Source: Lolium rigidum (lineage: Eukaryota > Streptophyta > Magnoliopsida > Poales > Poaceae). From it: a stretch of 64,000 nt of DNA. Shown in pieces: positions 11,701 through 21,284 of this stretch; position 1 is the first letter of the stretch; each line of letters opens with the position of its first letter. The DNA lies in the NCBI RefSeq assembly GCF_022539505.1, contig NC_061508.1, positions 32,668,256-32,732,255 on the forward strand. Reading direction: 5' to 3'. The position numbers were made by a program, and so were the translations under genes. The notes under the pieces are model-generated. The model was not told where the DNA came from. It made no database searches and worked only from the letters and a program-made list of their open reading frames with translations.

Positions 11701-13988
11701 GTTAACCTGCCCAGGGAATATCCTGTGCTGGTCCCATTATTCTGAAACCATATAGTCGAAATCAAAATATTTTTCTCCGACAATGGCTACTTTTTTTCCT
11801 GAGAGAACAAATATCCCACATTAATAATAAAGTATGGTTGCACATGCTTAGATATAGAGAAGAGATTTTTTTGGTGTATTCTGCTTGAGTATTCGACCAA
11901 CCTTTTTCAAAGATTTTGTCCAACATGGTGTCATGCGCTCGTATGAGCATCCATGGATGAGATTGAAGAGAATCTGTAGGAGTTTATGGGAAAAGTTCGA
12001 AGCGACGTGCCTAAACACTAGGGAATCGTTAGTGCAGGGAATGCATAGGAACATATATCAGGAACATCTTGTTCACTTAACGGCACTCAGCAATATGCAA
12101 GTTGAAACATCAAAGATATCTCTTGCATCCATGCCATTTAGCCTATTTAGTAGAACACATCTTTCGATGTGATTCAGTTTAGATGCTCTTTTCCCCTATT
12201 TCCTTGAGATCACATCCTCCATTTGTTGTGATTAAATATTGAAATAATATTCAGTTATATCATCTGAATAACCTCTACGATTTTGAGAAAAAAATACAAA
12301 ATTACGCTTCAGATCAGATGAGTAAAGTATCCAAAGAGCTTTGCCAATAACTACTGCAGAACAATTGCATTCCCTTATCTATTTTTTTTGCTAGCATTGG
12401 TATGAAAATGGTTTTCACGAACCTAGCAGGCTTGATATCATCATACTTTTTAAATTGCAGGGTTTGAGATTCTGGCATTCCCATGCAATCAATTTGGTTT
12501 TCAAGAACCTGGATCAAATCCACAGATAAAACAGTTTGCGTGTACAAGGTTCAAAGCTGAATTTCCTATTTTTGATAAGGTGGTAACTCCAGCCTAAGAA
12601 GCAATGCTTTGTGTTCATTATTTCCTGCCATTTGCCAAAATTAATTGGATGCGCATACAATGGCAGGTTGATGTCAATGGACCTAACACAGCCCCTATTT
12701 ATAAGTTTCTCAAGTCAAGTGCTGGAGGATTTTTGGGTGATCTAGTGAAGTGGAACTTTGAGAAGTTCTTAGTGGACAAAAACGGCAAAGTTGTGGAGAG
12801 GTATCCACCAACAACTTCACCATTCCAAATTGAGGTTTGTGAAGCTTCTCTGTCACTTTATGGAACTCTTGCTACTCTTCACTTGATTTGCAAAGTTGAG
12901 TTCCCGAAAGAAACACTCTCCTTTGTTCTCCTTTATCTAATGACTCTAAAAAACAGTGGACACTAACTCAACCTATCAGCATCTAGTGTGATCTTCCAAT
13001 TTTTCACTAACTATAGTTAACTTGGTTCTATGTTTCTAGGACTCCAGAACATATGTTGACATGCGTTTCTAAAAGGATACCAAATATATGCCCATTTATT
13101 CATAAAACACACAGTCTCCAGTCCCTTGCAGGCTCGGATCTTGGGGTGTGGGCATTGACCTAAAAGTCAGCCTTGTGGTCCTAGAACACTGTTGGGGTCC
13201 TTGGGGAGCCTTAGATCTACTTGAGTCCTCCAAAGGGCACATGCTCCAAGTTGTAACAATCAGTCACAGTTTACGGCATGACCGAAATTTGTCTAATCTT
13301 AGGTGCTGGAATCATGTCAAGTTCATGATGATAGTTGCTCAGAATGGTCTACGGGGCATCTGCAAGCAGCATAGGCTTGGCAAGTGTGTCATTCTGTCGT
13401 GGGATTATGTGATTCGGAACTTTAGGCGAAGCTGAAGATAACGAGTCGTAAACTAAAGCCCAAATTAGTCAATAATATACTTAGGCCTGTTAATTTGAAC
13501 TAGATATCGATGCCCACCCAAAAAATACATCAATTTCAAACAGGCCCTTATGTGCTCTGCTCTTTTCCAGTATTACAAAGTACAAATTGCAGGAGTGGAT
13601 GGGTTATATGACCTTTGTTGTATTTCATTTTATCACTAGAGATTGGAATGGCATAGTCGACCAGTCAAAATTCCATTTAACTTCATATCCAATTGACCCA
13701 CGATTTTTTGCTTCTGGTCCATTTTGTTACTATGTTTTCCTTCATTATATGGTTTGCTAAATACACTCAATACCTTTGAAATCTCTCAATTTAAGAGCAA
13801 CATCTTTCTTATCTTCATAGAGTGGTACATTCATTAATCTTCTCTTAGCTATGTAATGTTGTGAACTACATCTGTCATATTCCCCGCATGTTATTCTTTT
13901 GAACCATCTGTTGATGTTCCCCGCAGCTCACAGCCTTTCTGGCATGTATTTCTTGCAGAAGGACATCCAGAAGCTCATTGCGGCATAA
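8701..13988 (+). CDS. GPX: Glutathione peroxidase, plastid-type (six exons)
   Basis: Reduces lipid and hydrogen peroxides; plant enzymes of this family use thioredoxin more than glutathione as donor. Exons by reading frame and GT-AG sites: 8701-8922, 11091-11167, 11268-11329, 12461-12579, 12667-12834, 13959-13988, giving 225 residues. Residues 1 to about 62 are Ala/Ser/Arg-rich with few acidic residues, as in chloroplast transit peptides. The family core begins at SIYDFTVK. The peroxidatic residue is Cys (not selenocysteine) in VASQ-CGLT, whose codon is split by intron 2. FPCNQFG gives the Gln of the catalytic site, WNFEKFLV the Trp and Asn, and FACTRFK the probable resolving Cys. No key residue is missing. 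The ATG at 8701 is the first in the reading frame that gives a transit peptide; another ATG at 8648 is in a different frame. Plastid targeting is inferred from composition only. Confidence 0.95.
8955..9111. mobile_element. hAT-type MITE in intron 1 of the peroxidase gene
   Basis: 157-bp element with inverted ends CAGTGGCGGAGCGTGA and, reverse complemented, CAGGGGCGGAGCGTAG, flanked by a perfect 8-bp duplication TGTGAATG (8947-8954 and 9112-9119). CAG-type ends with an 8-bp duplication define hAT elements. It lies 32 bp past the 5' splice site and leaves that site intact. Confidence 0.92.
9366..10582 (+). repeat. Tandem duplication in intron 1, unit about 620 bp
   Basis: The first copy runs from AATTGGCCGAATCAGG (9366) to about 9980, the second from the same motif at 9987 to about 10582. 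Long blocks match in order, for example CACTGAGGGTAACATTAACA (9434 and 10056) and CTTCTGCATCTTAATTAAGC (9730 and 10347). The copies carry scattered substitutions and small indels, so the duplication is not recent. Confidence 0.9.
10673..10892 (+). repeat. Two-copy tandem repeat, period 112 bp
   Basis: AAACATTTAAGGCTGGTG opens both copies (10673 and 10785). I see no differences over the 108 bp of each copy, with a 4-bp spacer. This is a much younger duplication than the 620-bp one next to it, or an assembly duplication. Confidence 0.9.
13484..13547. mobile_element. Small Tourist-like foldback in intron 5
   Basis: GGCCTGTT at the left and AACAGGCC at the right, with TTA on both sides (13481-13483 and 13548-13550). 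The length of 64 bp is short, and the inner arms pair only partly. Assignment to PIF/Harbinger rests on the TTA target. Confidence 0.4.
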
Positions 13989-15007
13989 GTACTTTAGAGT
14001 CTAACTTCAGTTAAGATGTCCTGTATATATTTGTTTTTTTCTGAGAACTGAAGTTTTGCTTGTGATTACAACTCCTCTGTGATAAAATGGTTCCTGTCTC
14101 TGCAAAATATTCACTGATATGTTTAGACATTTCTGAACTTTGGTACTCATCATTGGGTTGGAAGCACAAGCAAAAATTAAGACGCTTAAATACTTCTGAC
14201 GGCCTCTTGGCAATGACCTGGAAGGAGCGAAATTGGCACACGACACACTTACCTACACATGCCTATTTTTGTGTCAGTTTTCAAAAACAATACACACATG
14301 CCTACGCAGGACATGGTTTTGTAAGGAGTGAACAGAAGCGCATAACACCCCTTCCTCAGTTTTAGTTTACTGTTGCTGGGCTTTGTTGTGCTGTTCTTAC
14401 TTTATAATCTGCTGTAGAGAAACAGCAACAGAAGTGGCAAGAGCAGGCCAAACACTAAAATAGGCGAAATTGGTGAGGCAACATCGTACCAAACGCAACC
14501 TGTAGGCTTTGTTTACTTAGTGTATTTGCGGGGGGTTGAAGGGGATTATTTCGAATCCCGGAAAAATCCTCACTTGTCTGTTTACTTCTTCGGGTTTAAA
14601 CGAAATATTCCCAGAGATATCCCATCCCCACTTTTTTTTTTGTCTAAATTAGAAACTTTTATAACCGAAAAGGGTTTGTCTATGTTTCAGTCATTTTTCT
14701 GTTTCGATAAATCCAGAAAAGTGTAATTGTATCGAGTTGTGGGAAAAGTCCAATTGAGTGAGGGCAGGAGTGTGTAAATCTTAAAAATGCAAGTTGCCCT
14801 TTTCACTAAACAGCCACGCTTTTTAGAAAAGTGTCATCTAAATTACATTTACACTTCTTTAAATGGATCGAGACTTCATAAAATCTCAGTCAGCTCAAAC
14901 TTAGCAAAACTCTACAAACAACTCAAACAATACACAGACTAGCTAGATCAACAGAGATCAAAACGTGTAAGCGCCGCACATCTATATCCTGATTTCGCAA
15001 CCATTTG
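13989..15007. other. Intergenic between peroxidase gene and first receptor kinase gene
   Basis: The two genes converge here (+ then -). The first few hundred bases should hold the 3' untranslated region of the peroxidase gene. No further ORF with a recognisable domain, RNA gene or bounded repeat is seen. A G-run segment near 14525-14720 looks transposon-derived, but I cannot place its ends. Confidence 0.5.
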
Positions 15008-18000
15008 TCAGAAAGACGAATCCGTGGTAGAGCATGACCCATCGCTGACGGTCATCACCACCGACGGCGCCGCGCAGCCACGCTTGGCGAGGTCCTCCCC
15101 GATGAGGGTGATCTCGTGGCACACCTCCACCATGGTCGGCCGCGCCGGCGGCGAGTGCTGCGTGCATGCGAGCCCGAGGTCGATCAGTTCGGCTACGATG
15201 TCGTCCGCCCCCACCGTCTCGTCAACCTGCACCACCGGCGATCCCCTGCCGGTCAGCCATGACCGCGCGACCACGGCGGCGAAATTGTGTGGGTGGTGCC
15301 GCCTGACCCAGTCGTGCAGCGTCAGCCCCTCTTGGAAAAGCACGTCAGTCGGCCGCTTCCCTGTGATCAGCTCCAGGATCATCACGCCGAAGCTGTACAC
15401 GTCGCCTTCTGTCGAAGGCTGTCCTCCTAATCCGTACTCTGAAACAAAGCAAGAACACATGGAAAAATTTGTAAGAGAAGAACGTACCATGCATTTGCAC
15501 AATTGCACTGACCAATCTGACAGTAGGTTACCTGGCGCAATGTAGCCGACGGAACCTTGTAACAATCCGGTAATGGAGTTGCACGGATCGGCAGAGCCCG
15601 TGATGTCGAGGCCGTCGTCGCCGACGTCCTTGACCAGCCGCGCGATGCCGAAATCAGCCACGACGGCCGTCATGTCGTCGTCGAGGAGGACGTTGCTGGG
15701 CTTGAGGTCGCAGTGCACGACGCGGACGGGCGCGTAGTGGTGGAGGTAGGCGAGCCCTTCGGCGACGTTGCCGGCGATGGCGAGCAGACGTGCGAGGTCC
15801 ATGCCGCGGCCGGCGCTGCCGTCGCGAGGGTAGAGACGGTTCTCGAGGCTGCCGTTGGGCATCAGCGGGAGCACGAGCGCGTGGAAGTCCGGCTGGCTGC
15901 ACGTGGTGACCACGCGCACCAGGTTCCGGTGCCGCGTCCGCCGCAGCACATCACACTCCCGCTTGAAGCTCCGGGAGACCTCGCCACCGCCTGTCTTCGG
16001 GTCGAGCACCTTGACGGCGACCCGCGTGCCGTCGCGGAGCGTCCCCTCGTACACGCGCCCGAACCGTCCTGCCCCGATGAGGCTCGATTGCTGGAAGCCG
16101 CCCGTCGCGTCGGAGAGCTCCCGGTGCGAGATTCTCGGGTGATCTCCCCTCTCCGTCCACTCGTCGCCACCGTACGAGAGTAGCGTCGATTGCCGCCCGT
16201 CTCGTCCGACGTTCGCAGTTCTCGCCACGGCCCGGCACGCGGCGAGTCCAAAGATAGCCACGGCGAAGCTCGCAACCGTGACGACCACGGGCACCACCAC
16301 CCGGCGGTTATGGAGCACTCTTCGCTGCACGCCGCCGCACCGAGGCAAGCCAGGCACCATCGACGACATCCCCACGCACAGTCCGGCATCACCCAGGAAC
16401 GCGTCCGCCGGGAACCCCGGGAAGGCCCCGCCGCTGGGCACCTCGCCGGAAAAGCCGTTGTAGGAAAAATTAACACGCCGCAGGGACGCCGCTGTCTCCA
16501 AAGACAGAGGCAGATGCCCCGTGAGGCCATTACAGGATACGTCGAGGACCTCCAGGAACGGTAGCGACCCAACGGTCTCCGGTAAGCTGCCTCCCAGCGC
16601 GTTGCGCGAGACGTCGAGGTACTCGAGCGCGATGCAGGTACCGAGCTGCGGTGGGATCACGCCGGAGAGCCTGTTCGACGACAGATTGAGCACCTGGAGC
16701 ATTGTCATCTTGCTGATGGTCGCCGGGATTGGGCCTTCCAGCTGGTTGCTGGAGAGGTTCAGGTAGAGCAAGCCACTCAGCCCGGACAAGTCGGCGGGGA
16801 TCTCACCTCCCAACATGTTGTGGGAGAGATCGAGATTTTGGAGGTTCGCACACCGCGCGATGCTCGGAGGAATGGCGCCGGCGAGGTCGTTGTGATGGAG
16901 CGCGAGCACGCGCAGCTGCGTGAGATCGGACAGCGTGCCCGGGATCGCGCCGCCGAGCCGGTTCTGCGACAAATCAACGAGTCCGAGCCGCGTGACATTG
17001 CCAAGCGACGGCGGGATCTCGCCGGAGAGCAGATTGTTGGAGAGGTACAGCCGCTCGAGCCGCCGCATGCCGGCGATGCCCGGAGGGATTGAGCCGTTGA
17101 TGAGGTTGTGGGAGAGGTTGAGGGCGGTTAGGTTGGCTAGGTCGGAGAGGTTCGCCGGGATCTGCCCGAAAATGTTGTTGAATTCCAGATGGAGTTGCGT
17201 GAGTGCCGGGGAGAGCCGGCCAACGACCGGCGGAATCGTGCCGGCGAGGTCGTTCCCGGCTACACCGAGCTCCTTCAGGCCGGTGCAGTTTGTAAGCGAG
17301 GCGAAGAACGGCTCGAGGTCCGTGTTGTTCTGGGAACTCTTGAAGTAGTTGAACGACAGGTACAGAAGCTCAAGGCTTTTCATGCCGCCGAACATTTCGG
17401 ACGACGGCAGCTCGCCGGCGAGGAAGTTCGACTCCAAGAGAAGCCACCGGAGCTTCGTCGAGTTGGAGAGCGAGCGGGGGATGCCGCCGACAAGGTTGTT
17501 GGACCACAGGACAAGGAAGTTCAGGTCGGGGAGGGGGCAATCTGCTCGGATGGGTATCTCGCCGTCCAGAGAATTGGAGGAGAGGTCGATGTACTGCAAG
17601 GCGGAGAGGTTACAGAAGATGGCCGCCGGGATGTGACCTGAGAGATTATTCTCACCGAGGTTGAGATATACCAGGTTCCGGGTATGTGTGAGCTCCACCG
17701 GAATCGGGCCCTGAAATTGGTTGGCGCCCAGGCTCAGCTGCTTTAGTCCGGAGAGTTTCCCGAGCTCCGGCGGCACCGCCCCGCCAAAGCCGTTACCCGA
17801 GAGATCAAGAAAGTTGAGGCTCGAGAGGTTGCCGAGCTCCGGCGGGACCGTGCCGGCGAGCATGTTCGACGACACGTCCAGCGAATTGAGGCGGGAGAGG
17901 TTGCCGAGCTCCAGCGGGATCCTGCCGGCGAAGAAGTTGCCCGAGAGGTTGAGTATCCTGAGGTGCGAGAGGTTACCGAGCGCGGGAGAGACCTCGCCGG

Positions 18001-18253
18001 AGAGCTTTTGTTTTCTCAGTACCAACTTCACGACATGCCGTGCCACCATGTCGCAAGCGACACCGGTCCAGTTGCACACGTCCGACGAGGCACCCCAGCC
18101 GGCGAGAGCTCCATTAGGATCGCCGGAAACGCCGGCTTTGAAGGCTAAAAGCGTGGAGCGGTCGTCCTCTTCCGATGCGCCTCCAGCGCCGTGGAGAAAA
18201 GGGAAGAAGATGAAAAATGCAAAGGCGAGGACACTGGCTGGCGTGGCCGCCAT
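15008..18253 (-). CDS. LRR receptor-like protein kinase, non-RD (At2g24130-like)
   Basis: Two exons, 18253-15532 and 15438-15008, joined across a 93-bp GT-AG intron, encode 1050 residues. Order: signal peptide (about 1-25), N-terminal cap with CNWTGVAC (about 60-67), some 20 leucine-rich repeats to about residue 610, a Cys-containing cap, one membrane segment (about 651-675), then a Ser/Thr kinase. Kinase landmarks: Gly loop GAGRFG (about 726), Lys in VAVKVL (about 748), HCDLKPSN (about 846), DFG (about 868) and the GYIAPE activation end at the splice junction. HCD in place of HRD makes it a non-RD kinase, a type frequent among plant immune receptors. It should sit in the plasma membrane with repeats outside. 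Ligand unknown. The intron is in frame without a stop, so unspliced RNA would add 31 residues in the activation segment. Confidence 0.93.
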   Translation of the reverse strand: MAATPASVLAFAFFIFFPFLHGAGGASEEDDRSTLLAFKAGVSGDPNGALAGWGASSDVCNWTGVACDMVARHVVKLVLRKQKLSGEVSPALGNLSHLRILNLSGNFFAGRIPLELGNLSRLNSLDVSSNMLAGTVPPELGNLSSLNFLDLSGNGFGGAVPPELGKLSGLKQLSLGANQFQGPIPVELTHTRNLVYLNLGENNLSGHIPAAIFCNLSALQYIDLSSNSLDGEIPIRADCPLPDLNFLVLWSNNLVGGIPRSLSNSTKLRWLLLESNFLAGELPSSEMFGGMKSLELLYLSFNYFKSSQNNTDLEPFFASLTNCTGLKELGVAGNDLAGTIPPVVGRLSPALTQLHLEFNNIFGQIPANLSDLANLTALNLSHNLINGSIPPGIAGMRRLERLYLSNNLLSGEIPPSLGNVTRLGLVDLSQNRLGGAIPGTLSDLTQLRVLALHHNDLAGAIPPSIARCANLQNLDLSHNMLGGEIPADLSGLSGLLYLNLSSNQLEGPIPATISKMTMLQVLNLSSNRLSGVIPPQLGTCIALEYLDVSRNALGGSLPETVGSLPFLEVLDVSCNGLTGHLPLSLETAASLRRVNFSYNGFSGEVPSGGAFPGFPADAFLGDAGLCVGMSSMVPGLPRCGGVQRRVLHNRRVVVPVVVTVASFAVAIFGLAACRAVARTANVGRDGRQSTLLSYGGDEWTERGDHPRISHRELSDATGGFQQSSLIGAGRFGRVYEGTLRDGTRVAVKVLDPKTGGGEVSRSFKRECDVLRRTRHRNLVRVVTTCSQPDFHALVLPLMPNGSLENRLYPRDGSAGRGMDLARLLAIAGNVAEGLAYLHHYAPVRVVHCDLKPSNVLLDDDMTAVVADFGIARLVKDVGDDGLDITGSADPCNSITGLLQGSVGYIAPGNLLSDWSVQLCKCMVRSSLTNFSMCSCFVSEYGLGGQPSTEGDVYSFGVMILELITGKRPTDVLFQEGLTLHDWVRRHHPHNFAAVVARSWLTGRGSPVVQVDETVGADDIVAELIDLGLACTQHSPPARPTMVEVCHEITLIGEDLAKRGCAAPSVVMTVSDGSCSTTDSSF

Positions 18254-18360
18254 GAAATGGCGCGGGTGGTACTGCTGGGGGGTAGATAGAGCTGGAGCTC
18301 AAGCTCACATCGGAGCTAGGCAAAATGGGTTGGTGATAGCTACGTTTGCTGCACAGCGTG

Positions 18361-18371
18361 GGGTTTTAAAG
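18361..18371 (-). promoter_or_regulatory. Possible TATA-like box of the first receptor kinase gene
   Basis: On the minus strand TTTAAAACCC lies about 110 bp before the start codon at 18253, a plausible distance for a plant TATA box with a short leader. Only sequence and spacing support this. Confidence 0.3.
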
Positions 18372-18530
18372 GACGGAGGGAGAAGATGAGAAGAAGAAGC
18401 ATCGATCGATCGCCGGCGCCCTGCCTAACTGCCGTCGCGCGGCGGCCGTTACACACCTTCGCGCCAAGGTTTTGACTCCATGTAGGTGCACCGTGGCGTG
18501 CCTTCATTCGCTCAGAGCCTGAATGCATGT

Positions 18531-19686
18531 ACGTCTGGCTAACGAGTGGGGCCTGGTGGTGTGGAACTGTGGATGCATGGATACGATCTCACGGGAAATC
18601 TAACTGGGGATGGGTCTTTTTTCGTGGGAGCGTCTAACCATCATCTAGATAAAAATGCAATTCGCTCCGAGTCAGATTTTAGTAGTACTCATTCATCTCT
18701 CCGGTCTCCCGTTTCGATGATAGGCACCACACAGGAAATCAGAAAAAAGAGAGGAAAACAAACAAATCTCTAGCAAGATAAAAATAGATCAACATCCATG
18801 ATGGACACGAATGAGGAGACATCCACATCCTTCGGTGGGTGTACGGGGACATCCCTAGGCCAGTCATGTTAATTGTCATATGCACCTCCAGCATATTTCA
18901 AAAAATGGCTATGAGCTGAAACTGAAGAAAGGGATGCTATTATGTCACCAGCCCTACTATACTGCTGCCACCTCTCGGTTTATGTGACTCTTTCAGTTTT
19001 TTTTTTAGATAACTGGCAGCATTGCCCGACTTTAAATTAATAAAACCATACGATAACAAGGTTATGATTACACACTGCTGGGCATTACAGCTTAGCCGCA
19101 CCGAAGTTCACGAGATAGCACGAATAACAAACGCAAACAGTTCTTGGCAAAAATAGAACGGTGGATTCCCGCACGCCCGGACTCATCCCAAGGCACAGCC
19201 TACTTCATCACACGTCTGGCTAACGAGTGGGGCCTGGTGGTGTGGAACTGTGGATGCATGGATACGATCTCACGGGAAATCTAACTGGGGATGGGTCTTT
19301 TTTCGTGGGAGTGTCTAATTAACCATCATCTAGATGAAAATGCAATTCGCTCCGAGTCAGATTTTAGTAGTATTCATTCATCTCTCCGGTCTCCCGTTTC
19401 GATGACGGGCACCACACAGGAAATCAGAAAAAAGGAAATCAGAAAAAAGAGAGGAAAACAAAGAAATCTCTAGCAAGAAAAAAATAGATCAACATCCATG
19501 ATGGACACGAATGAGGAGACATCCACATCTTTCGGTATACGGGGACATTCCTAGACCAGTCATGTTGCACCTCCAGCATATTTCAAAAAATGGCTATGAG
19601 CTGAAACTGAAGAAAGGGATGCTATTATGTCATCAGCCCTACTATACTGCTGCCACCTCTCGGTTTTATGTGACTCTTTCAGTTTA
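18531..19686 (+). repeat. Two-copy direct duplication upstream of the first receptor kinase gene
   Basis: ACGTCTGGCTAACGAGTGGG starts both copies (18531 and 19212, period 681 bp). They match over about 470 bp, to CTCTTTCAGTTT at about 18999 and 19684, with small indels (for example an extra copy of GGAAATCAGAAAAAA in the second). The copies are separated by the LINE-like remnant. The first copy begins about 280 bp before the kinase start codon, so it may overlap promoter DNA. Confidence 0.9.
18993..19211 (-). mobile_element. 5'-truncated LINE 3' end
   Basis: A T-run at about 18995-19003 followed by TAGATAACTGGCAGCATTGC and TTTAAATTAATAAAACCATA reads on the minus strand as a LINE 3' untranslated end with its poly-A tail. 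This sequence style (GTTTTATTAATTTAAAGTCG before poly-A) is common at the ends of grass L1-type LINEs. About 215 bp remain. It lies exactly between the two copies of the duplication. Confidence 0.55.
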
Positions 19687-19699
19687 AGAATGATTCAAA

Positions 19700-20202
19700 A
19701 AAAAAAACCTACAATGCTTGGTGGAACACTGATAAAAATTCACCAAGTTTATGTTTCTGTAGCTATGTTTGTCACATGATCATGGTAAGACTGTATAGAG
19801 AAAAGAACCTAGGAAGAAGGCAACTGATAAAACAACAACTATTCTGGTTTTTGTCTGAACTGAGCAACTGAAGCAGATGTAGTAACATGGCATGCAGGTG
19901 TGTTCATATTTCATAGAGTAGGAGCAGAGGACAGATACCAGGGGTAGAATTTCCTAAGATCTCTAGCTTGCCTTATCACGGCCTAGTACCAAGTTAGGAA
20001 ATGCATGTCCAACTTATACAATTTATGCGAGGAAAGATATTCAGAAAAAAGTTAGCTAAGGGAAGTCCTGATATCCCATTACTGAAAATATATGATACAT
20101 AAGGCTAAAGTGGATCAAACAGAGCAAACGAAAATAAGAAACCACGGACTGTACCGAAGAGATAACACAAGAACTAAAAGACTGATAGAAAGATTCACAT
20201 AC
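19700..20202. other. Intergenic, no gene recognised
   Basis: AT-rich, with a T/A homopolymer near 19698. Nothing beyond the start of the neighbouring auxin-response-factor fragment can be read. Confidence 0.5.
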
Positions 20203-20205
20203 CTA

Positions 20206-20345
20206 ACTTGTGGTGAAAAAACATTCATCTGAGTGGCGGTGCAGTAGTGAGAAACCACCATGTGTGCTTGTGTCCGAGGCCGTCAATGTCCTCCTTAAAG
20301 AGTGCACACATGGACTCACAGGCGGAGCCGATGGTGTAGCAGATA
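20206..20345 (-). pseudogene. Auxin response factor fragment (B3 DNA-binding domain)
   Basis: On the minus strand the frame reads VHSL-RRT-LTASDTSTHGGFS-LLHRHSDEC and then stops. LTASDTSTHGGFS is the highly conserved opening of the B3 DNA-binding domain of plant auxin response factors. A real factor continues for about 100 residues of B3 domain and hundreds beyond; here only some 30 family residues are clear, and the usual Phe-Cys-Lys before the motif is altered. A possible splice acceptor lies at its 5' side. It is most simply a captured or decayed exon piece. I see no other auxin-response-factor exon nearby. Confidence 0.75.
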
Positions 20346-20539
20346 CCTGCTTAGTAAAAGTATTATCCTCTTGTTTTAGAAACCCAACAAGCAAATAAAG
20401 CTTCTAAGAACGTGCAACCCAAGAGCACATAAATGAAGTAGTGTAACTTGAAATTGAATATTGAGCTAAAAATGTCAAATAAAACTGAGCTAATCAATGA
20501 TAGACTGGTGTAAAAATAGGTGAATCTACATAAGCATTG

Positions 20540-21240
20540 TTATAAAAGCGATAAGCAAATAACGAAGAACGATAAAGGTAAACGCAGCGGAGACACAAGA
20601 TTTAACGTGGAAAACCCCTTCCAACACAGAAGGGGAAAAAACCACGGACGCCAGCCAGCAAAACTTCACTATATTGGGGAGTGTTTACAAACACCGTGAG
20701 TTATCTTATAATCTGATAAACCCTAGCCGGCGGCATACAAGATGTATATATAGGCGGTGGCAACGATCCGTACCGCGGACCTTGCTCCGCTCGTCAGAAG
20801 TTAGCCTCCCTTTAGTATATAAATTTGGATCACAATATAACAAGCATCACAGGACAGAGAACCCCAGCATCATAGGATACAACAACAAAAGGTGAAGAAA
20901 TACTTAGTTATTCAACCAAATTCATACTTTGTCATTTCCTTGGTTGGATTGAAGAAAAGGCGTAACCTACTGTAAATCAACATACTTTGTCATTTCCACC
21001 AATGCCAACTAGCAAATCAACCAAGGCTTCTGCGCTAGGGAGTAGCATAGTAACTAAACAACCAAGGTGTCACGTCACCTACCCAATTTCCACTACCTAA
21101 ACATGCTCCTGGGAAATAACTAAACACTACGAGGTTGGAAAACCAGAAACTACATGATAAATTATGAACATTGCAAAAAAGCTAAGCTACAATGAGCTAA
21201 CAATATACAATGAGAGTATACAAAGCTGAGGAAATAACAA
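20540..21240. repeat. Possible Copia LTR-like fragment
   Basis: The passage around 20600-20760 (GATTTAACGTGGAAAACCCC, then AACACAGAAGGGG, and a TATATATAGG box near 20746) is of a kind common in cereal Copia LTRs. No terminal TG/CA pair with a target duplication could be found, so the boundaries are approximate. Confidence 0.35.
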
Positions 21241-21284
21241 AACATTTACGTGTATCTTTCTACAGACTTAAGACAATTGACTAG

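Noticed and set aside
15024..18389. Many + strand open frames opposite the receptor kinase
   Set aside because: Shadows of the high-GC leucine-rich repeat coding sequence on the other strand.
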